A stretch of DNA of 35,244 nt, from positions 1 to 35,244 of the forward strand of contig NZ_QAIH01000054.1 in the NCBI RefSeq assembly GCF_003060895.1, written 5' to 3'. The stretch is from Acidovorax sp. HMWF029 (GTDB lineage: Bacteria; Pseudomonadota; Gammaproteobacteria; Burkholderiales; Burkholderiaceae_C). Below the pieces are notes generated by a model. The model saw nothing but the letters and a program-made list of their open reading frames with translations. It searched no databases and was not told the DNA's origin. This document shows, one piece after another, positions 13,564-20,648 of this stretch (its first letter is position 1; each line of letters starts with the position of its first letter). The position numbers and the translations under genes are program-made.

Positions 13564-14247
13564 ATGGCCTTGGCCGATTTTCAGGCGCTGCTCAGCGACC
13601 TGGCCCGTGATCAAGCGAGTGTGCTATCTGCAGACTCGCGTGTCCGCGCCCTGGATGCCGCGCGCCTGCAGTACAGCTCAGATCATCCGCGCCGCATGGT
13701 GGACGACGTGACTTGGCCCACGGGTTCTCTGGCTCCAGCGCCTCTGGGATGGACGGACAGCGCTTGGATTCAAAGTGCGGAGTACCCCATTGGTCGAGAC
13801 CCGCTCGCAACGATTGAGGTATCGGCATACCTGTCACCCACTGGCTGGCAGCTCATGGCAGCGGACCACGTGGCAACGGGTGGCGTGGTGCGTGTGAAGT
13901 TCATGGCTGAGCATGCGCTCTCGGCCACTGAGGACACCATTCCAGCCAGGCACCGTCTTCCTGTGGCCCAGTACGCGGCACACCTGCTGTGCCACCAACT
14001 GGCGACCCACTACAGCGCGCAACGGGAGAACGGCTATGGCTCGGACGCCAGCATGACTGAGACACGGGCGCGTGAGTTTGCCGCCAGGGCCAAGGAGCTT
14101 CGGTCCGCTTACTACGCCGGAGTGGGGATAGCCGACCCGTTCGCGCCTGCGAGCGGCAGCAGCTCTGGCGCAACGGCCGCTGCAGGCGTTGTGAGCTGGC
14201 CGAGTCGCAACCCGCGCCATCGCCTGGTGCAGCGAGGTGGTCTGTGA
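13564..14247 (+). CDS. Head-tail connector (head completion) protein, tentative
   Basis: The 227-residue protein lies directly after the major capsid gene, where Mu-like and lambda-like phages place head-completion or adaptor proteins. The N-terminal part is helical (LLSDLARDQASVLSADSRVRALDAARLQYSS). The middle is beta-rich, and a helical region (PVAQYAAHLLCHQLATHYSAQREN...REFAARAKELRSAYY) resembles connector proteins of the gp6/DUF1320 kind. The C-terminus is low-complexity (PASGSSSGATAAAG). ATG 13564 follows the 170-base gap; the stop overlaps the next GTG start (GTGA). The role is inferred from position; no family is certain. Confidence 0.65.
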   Translation: MALADFQALLSDLARDQASVLSADSRVRALDAARLQYSSDHPRRMVDDVTWPTGSLAPAPLGWTDSAWIQSAEYPIGRDPLATIEVSAYLSPTGWQLMAADHVATGGVVRVKFMAEHALSATEDTIPARHRLPVAQYAAHLLCHQLATHYSAQRENGYGSDASMTETRAREFAARAKELRSAYYAGVGIADPFAPASGSSSGATAAAGVVSWPSRNPRHRLVQRGGL

Positions 14248-14744
14248 ATCTGTCCATCAGTCTGGGCGGCTTGCAGTCGTTCGCAAATGGGCTGCGTGAT
14301 GCTCCCGCCTATACCGATCAGGTGCTGCAGGAGGCCATGACCGAGGCCACGCTGCTGGTACAACGCGAATGGCAGGAGAACCTGCCCCGCGTATCTGGCC
14401 TCACTGCCAGGAGCATTACCAGCGACGTAGCCAGCACACCGGCTGGCGTGCTTGGCATCGTGAGCAGCAGCCAGCCCAATGCACTGTTTCTGGAGCTTGG
14501 CACCCGCCCCCACATGCCCCCCGTGGCAGCGATTGAGCCTTGGGTTCAGGCTGTCCTGGGCATCCGTGAGCCCAAGGAGGTCAAGCGTGTTGCCTTCCTG
14601 GTGGCCCGCAAGATTGCCCGCGAGGGGACGCCTGCGCAGCACCCGATGGCGAGAGCGGTCCAGTCCACAGAGGGGCAAGTGACGGCGATGTTTGACCGCG
14701 CTGCTGCCAAAGTGGCGGCTCACCTTGCGGGAGGTGGCAAATGA
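14244..14744 (+). CDS. HK97 gp10-like neck/tail-completion protein
   Basis: The 166-residue product has the pattern of HK97 gp10-like proteins: an N-terminal helix (ALGGLQSFANGLRD-like), VQREWQENLPRVSGLTARSI, then the hallmark LFLELGTRPHMPPVAAIEPWV and a C-terminal helical part with VAFLVARKIAREGTPAQHPMARAV. Such proteins sit at the neck and help join head and tail. It starts with GTG at 14244 in a 4-base overlap with the preceding stop, and ends in an ATGA overlap with the next gene, so the connector genes are tightly coupled. Confidence 0.78.
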   Translation: MNLSISLGGLQSFANGLRDAPAYTDQVLQEAMTEATLLVQREWQENLPRVSGLTARSITSDVASTPAGVLGIVSSSQPNALFLELGTRPHMPPVAAIEPWVQAVLGIREPKEVKRVAFLVARKIAREGTPAQHPMARAVQSTEGQVTAMFDRAAAKVAAHLAGGGK

Positions 14745-15256
14745 CGATGCCCAACACCCTGGCCGCTTCTCGCACCGCGTTGCTGGCCCTGCTTCGTTCC
14801 GTGTCTGCAGTCGGCGTGGTGCATGCGTGCGAACGATATGCAGACGGTGAGCTGGGGTTTAAACAGGCCTATCTGTACACCCATGCAGACCCCGCGACGG
14901 ATGCCTTTGCCGGTGAGCCGCATATCCGTGGCTGGTATGTGAGGCGCACGGCGACATCAGAGGTGAATGCCAACGGACGCATCCTGAACGAACACACCTG
15001 GCTGGTGCGCGGCTATCTGTCGTTCCAGACCGCCATAGACAGCGAGCTGATCTTTGATGACCTGGTCGAGCGCATGCGCGATGCCGTGCGCGTGGATGGC
15101 TCCTTGGGCCTGCCTGGCCTGTTGGGCTCGGGTCTGTCTGAAGAGCGCGGCGTGCAAGTCGCCGGTGCAGGGCCTGTGATCTTCGCAGGCCTGCTGTGCC
15201 ACAGCGCAGCACTTGAACTCAAAACCCGTAACTGGGCCGAATGGAGAAAACCATGA
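14741..15256 (+). CDS. Tail-terminator-like protein, tentative
   Basis: The 171-residue protein follows the gp10-like gene and precedes the tail tube gene, the usual place of a tail terminator. Its middle reads HTWLVRGYLSFQTAIDSELIFDDLVERMRDAVRVDG, a helix and strand order typical of the tail-terminator/minor tail U fold, and its end AGLLCHSAALELKTRNWAEW resembles the last strand of that fold. Tail terminators cap the finished tube and bind the head. It overlaps both neighbours by 4 bases. The codons TTT AAA at 14858 carry one of the prophage's TTTAAA motifs. Confidence 0.65.
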   Translation: MTMPNTLAASRTALLALLRSVSAVGVVHACERYADGELGFKQAYLYTHADPATDAFAGEPHIRGWYVRRTATSEVNANGRILNEHTWLVRGYLSFQTAIDSELIFDDLVERMRDAVRVDGSLGLPGLLGSGLSEERGVQVAGAGPVIFAGLLCHSAALELKTRNWAEWRKP

Positions 15257-15459
15257 AACCAGCCACCACCAGGCCGCGCCGGAAGGCCCCCATGCCACCA
15301 GCGCCACCGGCTATGGAACAAGTGATCCTAGCCCAAGAGCACGAGCACATGGGCGTGAAAAAGCCACCGGGCACACCCATCGTCGTGCACCCAGAAACTG
15401 CCCGCTGGCTACGTGCCGTGGGCGTCGTCCCCCCCTTACCCACCACCACAAAGGATTGA
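15253..15459 (+). CDS. 68-residue proline-rich hypothetical protein before the tail tube gene
   Basis: ATG 15253 overlaps the preceding stop and opens a 68-residue frame rich in Pro, Ala and basic residues (MKPATTRPRRKAPMPPAPPAMEQVILAQEHEH). It ends with a more ordered segment, GTPIVVHPETARWLRAVGVV. An in-frame ATG at 15241 would add four residues. The gene ends three bases before the tail tube ATG and supplies its ribosome site (AAAGGA). No family is recognised. Confidence 0.65.
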   Translation: MKPATTRPRRKAPMPPAPPAMEQVILAQEHEHMGVKKPPGTPIVVHPETARWLRAVGVVPPLPTTTKD

Positions 15460-15462
15460 CTC

Positions 15463-16476
15463 ATGACTTCTGCAGCCATCATCAAACGCGTCTTCGCGCC
15501 CGCTGGCTATATGGGCCAGGTGTATGCCCGCGAGCGCGGCAGCATTACGGCCCCCATGCCCATCGGCAACGTCCTGGAACTGGAGCTGTCTCACAAGGAG
15601 GATGTCCAGAAGCAACAGGACATGACGGCCCTTGGAGGCGGCACTCACGCGGAGATGCGCCGTGTGACCGATGTCGAGATCAAGATGAAGCTGGCCGACC
15701 TGAACGTGACCAACCTGGCCCGCGCCTCGCTGGGTACCGTGCAGGGCGTGGACGGCGGAACAGTGGCGAATGAGGCTCAGAAGGTCACGCGCGGTGGCTT
15801 GCTGCGCACTGCGCACATCGGCCCAAAGAACGTCGTGCTGCGCAAAGGCAGTACCGCTGGTACCGGGACGGCAACGGACGAGCAACACACGGGTGTGAAC
15901 AAGGGGGCGCTGGTGCCCCTGGTGCACCTGACGGGCGCACCTGCTACGGCGGTGACCATTCGCATCGGCGCTGATGTGGCCACGGCAACGGCACTGACGG
16001 CCGGGGGCAACTACACAGTGGTTGCAGGTGGTATCCAAGTGGATGCAGGCGCCCCAGATGTTGCCAACGGGTCCGTCTTTTGGGTGAACTACACGTATGC
16101 CACGGAGGGCGACCTGATTGCCGCTGCAGGCAACTACGAGGTACGGGCTTCCGGTGTCTACGTGCTGCCGGATGCCGTGGACCTGGCCGACGATGACAAT
16201 GTGAAGCTCAGCTATGAGTTCGCCAGCTATGCGGTGATCGAAGCCCTGACAACCAAGGCCAAGGAGCTGGAGCTGATTTTTGAAGGGCTCAATGAAGCCG
16301 ACGATGGCAAGCCCTGCATCGTTGAAATCTGGCGAGCCAGCCAAGGTGTGGCATCTGCCATTGGCCTGCTGGCCGACAAGGGCTTTGCAAGCCTACCTGT
16401 TACGGGCGCCGTCCTCAAGGACGATACGAAGAGCGGGGTAGGCGTCAGCAAGTACTACCGCGTGCGCAAGGTCTGA
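15463..16476 (+). CDS. Major tail tube protein with an inserted beta domain
   Basis: The 337-residue protein lies just before the tape measure block. Its N-terminal part (IKRVFAPAGYMGQVYARERGSITAPMPIGNVLELELSHKEDV) and C-terminal part (LELIFEGLNEADDGKPCIVEIWRASQG) look like the two halves of a tail tube fold. Between them lies an extra region rich in small residues (about 130-255: GGNYTVVAGGIQVDAGAPDVANG, AAAGNYEVRASGVYVLPDAV), probably a beta-sandwich displayed outside the tube. Tube proteins stack in hexameric rings to form the tail. No sheath gene follows, so the tail is non-contractile. A terminator-like palindrome (copy 3) follows 28 bases after its stop. Confidence 0.78.
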   Translation: MTSAAIIKRVFAPAGYMGQVYARERGSITAPMPIGNVLELELSHKEDVQKQQDMTALGGGTHAEMRRVTDVEIKMKLADLNVTNLARASLGTVQGVDGGTVANEAQKVTRGGLLRTAHIGPKNVVLRKGSTAGTGTATDEQHTGVNKGALVPLVHLTGAPATAVTIRIGADVATATALTAGGNYTVVAGGIQVDAGAPDVANGSVFWVNYTYATEGDLIAAAGNYEVRASGVYVLPDAVDLADDDNVKLSYEFASYAVIEALTTKAKELELIFEGLNEADDGKPCIVEIWRASQGVASAIGLLADKGFASLPVTGAVLKDDTKSGVGVSKYYRVRKV

Positions 16477-16504
16477 AGACGACCAACCCACTCCCCCCAA
16501 ACGA

Positions 16505-16562
16505 ATAAGGCCGACATATGTCGGCCTTATTTTTTTGTGCTTCGCGCGAGACAGTTACGTCA
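16505..16562 (+). promoter_or_regulatory. Repeated palindrome element, copy 3: terminator and candidate late promoter of the tape-measure block
   Basis: Here the palindrome extends to a perfect 26 bp (16505-16530) around the same 18-bp core, followed by a T-run and GTGC. The -10-like GACAGT is at 16550-16555, at the same distance as in copies 1 and 2. It ends the head/tube transcript and would start one for the tape measure, 182 bases later. The T-rich flank on both sides could make it act in both directions. Confidence 0.65.
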
Positions 16563-16568
16563 TGGCGG

Positions 16569-16724
16569 CTACTGCTGGCGCTTGAAAAACGGTTGCAGAA
16601 CCAGCCAGGTGATGAAGGCGCCCAGGCCAAAAAAGGCCACAAAGCCCACGGCCATGCCAATCGACACAAAGCCGCCTGCAGCAAGCAGGAAGGCAACACA
16701 CAGCAAAAAGAGGATCGGGCGCAT
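16569..16724 (-). CDS. 51-residue two-span membrane protein on the opposite strand
   Basis: On the minus strand, ATG 16724 opens a 51-residue frame (MRPILFLLCVAFLLAAGG...) with two hydrophobic segments: about residues 3-18, and 22-44 (SIGMAVGFVAFFGLGAFITW). It has a basic end, FFKRQQ, and TAG at 16571-16569. A longer start at 16745 adds MFSYNAG. It is the only candidate gene against the direction of the late operon and fills the otherwise empty 267-base gap between tube and tape measure. Hydrophobic pattern and positive-end layout look protein-like, but no ribosome site is clear. It could be a superinfection or envelope cargo gene, or a chance frame. Confidence 0.4.
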   Translation of the reverse strand: MRPILFLLCVAFLLAAGGFVSIGMAVGFVAFFGLGAFITWLVLQPFFKRQQ

Positions 16725-16743
16725 GCCTGCATTGTAAGAAAAC

Positions 16744-19700
16744 ATGGCCGACAAGCAAGTCAGTGCAGAACTCCGCGTTGGCGTCACGGGCCGTGAATCA
16801 ATCACGGGCCTGGCGGATGACCTGGATGACGTCTCCAAGGTACTGACCGGCGAGTTGTCAAAGTCTGCCCAATCGGCCGCTGCCCGGTTGCGCGAGCTGG
16901 CCGAGCAAGACGCTGCGATCTCGGCCTTCTTGCAGCTGCAGACCGAGGCGCGTGACGCGGGTCGTGCCCTCAAAGCGGCTGAAACCGAGGCCGCCAACTA
17001 TGGTCGGCAGATTGCGGCCATGGGGCCACCCACCGCCCAGGAGGCAGCGGCGCAGCAGCGCCTGCAGGCGGGGGTCGATGCTGCGCGTATAGCCCTGAGC
17101 CAGCAGGAACAAGCCCTGTCTGGCGCCCAGGCCGCACTGCAGCGGTTTGGCGTTTCGGGGCAGAACGCCCGCGATGCGCAGCAACGACTGCGCCAGGAAG
17201 TGGCCGGAGTCCGTGAGGCCATTCAGGACCTGGTGCCTGCCTACCAGGGGGCCGCCACTGGGGCTTCCAATGCCGGTGAGACGATGGTGCGCACACACCG
17301 CCAGATTGGCGACGGTGTGGAGTCCATCAGCCAGCAACTCGCCCGACTGCAGAGCTTCTACGCAGCCCTCCAAGGCTTCCAGGGTTTAAAGACCATGGCT
17401 TCGGACTTGGCGGAGACGGCCGACCAGGTCAACAACCTGCAGGCCCGTCTAAAGCTGGTGACCGGCGAGGGTGACAACTTCACGCGCTCCTGGAACGAAG
17501 TCACGCAGGTTGCATTGCGCACGCACAGTGCGTTGGAAGAGACAGGCGTTCTCTTCACGCGACTCGCACAGGCTGGAAAGGACGCGGGCCTATCCACGGT
17601 CGCGGCCAGCACCCAGTCCTTGGCTTTGACCGAGACGATCAACCAGACGATTCAACTCAGCGGGGCCAGCGCTCAGGCATCCAGTGCGGCGATCACTCAG
17701 CTGGTGCAGGGGCTGCAGGGCGGCGCTCTGCGTGGTGATGAGTTCAACTCGGTAATGGAACAGAGCCCGCGCCTGGCGCGTGCTTTGGCTGATGGCCTCG
17801 GCGTCACGACTGGGGAACTCCGCAAGATGGCAGAGGCCGGCCTGCTCACCAGCGACACCGTTATCAAAGCGCTGCAGGGGCAGAGCCAGACGGTGGCCGC
17901 CGAGTTCTCGAAACTGCCGCCTACTGTGGGCCGGGCACTACAGGACTTGTCCACCCAATGGACCCTCTATGTCAGCGAGACCGACAAAGCTACCGGCGCA
18001 AGTGCGGCTGCGGCCTCTGCGATCAGTGCGCTCGCCAACAACCTCAAGACCGTTGCAGGCCTCCTGATTGACGTTGGGCAGGCCACCGCTGCCTTCATGG
18101 CACTTCGGCTCGCCCAGCACTTCTTGGGGATCGGTGTCGCCGCCCAGGCATCGGCCGCAGCGGTGGCCGCCAATAACGTTCAGATGGTCGCGTCTGGGAA
18201 CGCAGCCACAACAGCCGCAGTGGGCGCAAGCCGGTTCGCCACGATCCTCGCCAGCCTGCGCACCTTCACCCTGATTGGACTGGTCGCCAACTTTAAGGAC
18301 ATCGGCACCGCGATTGGTGAGGCCGCCGCCAAGCTGGCGGGATACAAGGACCGTACCGAGGAGCTTGCCCGCGCGGACAAGCTGGCGGCAGACATTGCCA
18401 AGGAGGCAGCGGCGGACAGGGCGCGCCTGGCTACTGCCATTCAAGCCGCAGTTGAACGCACATTTGACCTATCAAAGGCGGCACGTTCGGGTGTCGCTGA
18501 GTTTGAGAAGCTGAGCAAGGAAGGGGCTGTCACCGCCGAGGCGCTTAAAAAGGCGACCGACGCTTTTGATCTATCAAAGGTCCAAGGTATTCGGGACTTC
18601 TCCGCCGTGCTCGAAAAGCTCGCAGCGGACGGCAAGATATCGCTTACGGAGTTGCGGGCTGCATGGTCGAAAGCGCTGGATGGCAAGGACCTCGCGGAAT
18701 TTGAGGTTAAGGCCCGAGCCGCATTTCTTGCCGCACGCAGTGAAGCAGAGAAGGCTGCGAAGGCAGTTCGCGATGCCCTGGAGCAAGGTGTTACTGGTGA
18801 GCCATTGGCTGCCCTAAAAGCAAAGGCAGAGGCAGCCTTCGCTGTGCTTACCAAGGAGTCGGAGCGATCCGCTCAGTTGATGGATTCTCTCCTCCGGGAG
18901 GCAGTGAAGCGCACAGGCCTGGAGTTTGAACAGCTTCAAGGCCGAATCGGTACAGCCTCCCGAAGCGCTATCAACGATGTGGAAGCCATCATCGCGGGCT
19001 TGGGCAAGCTCAAAGCAGAGGGCGCAGACGTCGGTCGCGTGCTCGCTGCTTCATTGAGCAAGGCCATCCAGACAGCAGACAGCGAGAAAGCCTTGGCGGC
19101 AGTTCGCGCGCAGATTGAACAGGTGCGCAAGGAGCTGGGAGACAAGATCGCTGACGGTTTGCTTGACCAGGCCAAGGAGAAGGCCGACGCGCTGAAAGAC
19201 GCCCTGGACCAGGCAACGCCTGGGATCAACAGCATGCGTGAGGCGCTGAAGCAATTGGGCGTGACGTCCGATGAAAGCCTCAAGAAGATCGCCACCGATT
19301 CCAAGGAGGCATTCGACACGTTGACATCCAGCGGCACAGCAAGCGCTCGGGAGTTGGGTGAAGGCTTTAAACGGGCCGCAGAAGCGGCCATCGCTGCCAA
19401 CAAAGGAATTGCACCTGCTTGGGTCGAAGGCCAGGCTGCAGTGCGCGGATACGAAATTCAAATCGACTCAGCGGGCAAGGCGACGCTGAAGCTGCGCGAT
19501 TCCATTGAGCAGACCGGTGCATCCAGCGGCCGCGTGGCGCCAGGTATGCAGCGAGATTGGGGCGGAGTGACTTCTGCGATTCGCACCTCCACGCAGGCCC
19601 TGCAGGACTACCAGCGCCGGATGCAACAGACCTATGGCCGCCCGGGAGAAGGTGACAAGGGGCTGTTTGAGCGCGGTCGGTTCTCCAGCAACGGCCAGGA

Positions 19701-20241
19701 GCTGGGTGGCGGCGTGCAGGAAGTCGGCACGGGCGGTTCCCAATTCCGCAACAAGGACGGCTGGTCCAGCGATGCAACAGGCCGGGCCCTGACTCAGGGC
19801 ATTTGGACGCGGACCGCGATCATCGAATACCTCAAGCAGGCGGGGCTTGATGAGCTGGTTGCACGCAAGCTGTCCGAGCAGTTTCTCGATTCGAATGGAA
19901 AGGTGCCCTACACCGCCAAGGACGTGCAGAAACGGTGGGCGGGCAAGTTCGGATCGCTTTCTGAGGCGCTCAGCAATATGGCTGAGTACTACAGGCATAC
20001 CGACAACGGCAGCGCTGAGATGAGCGAGATGCTGGACTTCGAGAAGAAAAGGCGGAGCACCCCGCAGCGCCAAGGCTCAGCGCCCAACGACAGCACCGGG
20101 GCACCCGGCGCCACTTACGTCTCCAACATCACCATCGACGGCGTCCAGACCCCTGTGCGCTTTGCCGATGCCCAGAGCCAGGCCCAGGCCGAGGACCTGC
20201 TGCGCAAGCTCGCCCGCGCCAAGAGCGCCGCCGCCAGGTAA
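16744..20241 (+). CDS. Tail tape measure protein
   Basis: This is the longest gene of the window (1165 residues), right for a tape measure. Residues 1-190 are mostly coiled coil. The conserved tape-measure N-terminal domain follows (QLVQGLQGGALRGDEFNSVMEQSPRLARALADGLGVTTGELRKMAEAGLLTSDTVIKAL split over about 315-380). A hydrophobic, Ala-rich region (about 415-530) may insert in the host membrane. A long helical rod (540-900) and a C-terminal part with a tail-tip-like end (ATYVSNITIDGVQTPVRFAD) close the chain. At about 1.5 angstrom per residue, the rule for this family, the tail would be near 170 nm. No lambda G/GT-type frameshift pair is seen before it. ATG 16744 has only a weak ribosome site. 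Confidence 0.92.
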   Translation: MADKQVSAELRVGVTGRESITGLADDLDDVSKVLTGELSKSAQSAAARLRELAEQDAAISAFLQLQTEARDAGRALKAAETEAANYGRQIAAMGPPTAQEAAAQQRLQAGVDAARIALSQQEQALSGAQAALQRFGVSGQNARDAQQRLRQEVAGVREAIQDLVPAYQGAATGASNAGETMVRTHRQIGDGVESISQQLARLQSFYAALQGFQGLKTMASDLAETADQVNNLQARLKLVTGEGDNFTRSWNEVTQVALRTHSALEETGVLFTRLAQAGKDAGLSTVAASTQSLALTETINQTIQLSGASAQASSAAITQLVQGLQGGALRGDEFNSVMEQSPRLARALADGLGVTTGELRKMAEAGLLTSDTVIKALQGQSQTVAAEFSKLPPTVGRALQDLSTQWTLYVSETDKATGASAAAASAISALANNLKTVAGLLIDVGQATAAFMALRLAQHFLGIGVAAQASAAAVAANNVQMVASGNAATTAAVGASRFATILASLRTFTLIGLVANFKDIGTAIGEAAAKLAGYKDRTEELARADKLAADIAKEAAADRARLATAIQAAVERTFDLSKAARSGVAEFEKLSKEGAVTAEALKKATDAFDLSKVQGIRDFSAVLEKLAADGKISLTELRAAWSKALDGKDLAEFEVKARAAFLAARSEAEKAAKAVRDALEQGVTGEPLAALKAKAEAAFAVLTKESERSAQLMDSLLREAVKRTGLEFEQLQGRIGTASRSAINDVEAIIAGLGKLKAEGADVGRVLAASLSKAIQTADSEKALAAVRAQIEQVRKELGDKIADGLLDQAKEKADALKDALDQATPGINSMREALKQLGVTSDESLKKIATDSKEAFDTLTSSGTASARELGEGFKRAAEAAIAANKGIAPAWVEGQAAVRGYEIQIDSAGKATLKLRDSIEQTGASSGRVAPGMQRDWGGVTSAIRTSTQALQDYQRRMQQTYGRPGEGDKGLFERGRFSSNGQELGGGVQEVGTGGSQFRNKDGWSSDATGRALTQGIWTRTAIIEYLKQAGLDELVARKLSEQFLDSNGKVPYTAKDVQKRWAGKFGSLSEALSNMAEYYRHTDNGSAEMSEMLDFEKKRRSTPQRQGSAPNDSTGAPGATYVSNITIDGVQTPVRFADAQSQAQAEDLLRKLARAKSAAAR

Positions 20242-20246
20242 ACCCC

Positions 20247-20645
20247 ATGAGCATCACACTGACCTACAGCGGCACCACCGCCACCCTGAGCGACCGTCTG
20301 CACTGGGCCGACGAGTTCGACTGGTCTCCCGTCGAACAGGGCACCGCCTACAGCACCACCGGCCGCCTGTTGGTGGACGTGGCCCTCAAGCAATCGGGCC
20401 AGCCCGTGACGCTGGAAGGCACCGACACCAATGCCTGGATCAGCCGCGCCCTGTGCAGCACCCTGCAGGCCTGGGCCGCGCTGCCAGGCATCCAGCTTGA
20501 CCTGGTGCTGCGTGGTGAGACGTACCAGGTCATCTTCGACCACGCCAAGGGCGGCTTCAGTGCCCAGCCGATCTGGAAGCTTCTGGATGGCGAGATCACG
20601 CCCGAGCTTTTCTACCGCCCCACCTTCCGTTTTCTGAAAGTCTGA
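20247..20645 (+). CDS. Tail-tip protein following the tape measure (distal-tail-like), tentative
   Basis: The 132-residue protein starts five bases after the tape measure stop. It is beta-rich (MSITLTYSGTTATLSDRLHWADEFDWSPVEQ...TGRLLVDVALKQSGQPVTLEG). It contains TWQVIFDH-like and FYRPTFRFLKV segments, a form common in small tail proteins that start the tip complex next to the tape measure. Tight spacing with both neighbours (5 and 3 bases) places it in the tail-tip operon. The family is not certain. Confidence 0.65.
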   Translation: MSITLTYSGTTATLSDRLHWADEFDWSPVEQGTAYSTTGRLLVDVALKQSGQPVTLEGTDTNAWISRALCSTLQAWAALPGIQLDLVLRGETYQVIFDHAKGGFSAQPIWKLLDGEITPELFYRPTFRFLKV

Positions 20646-20648
20646 CCC

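Noticed and set aside
15463-16744. Search for a lambda G/GT-type frameshift pair or a tail sheath gene
   Set aside because: No such frame or slippery sequence was found between tube and tape measure, and no sheath-like protein lies in the tail block.
16518-16796. Plus-strand frame of 92 residues between tube and tape measure
   Set aside because: It starts inside the terminator palindrome, is rich in Lys/His/Gln without pattern and overlaps the tape measure start.
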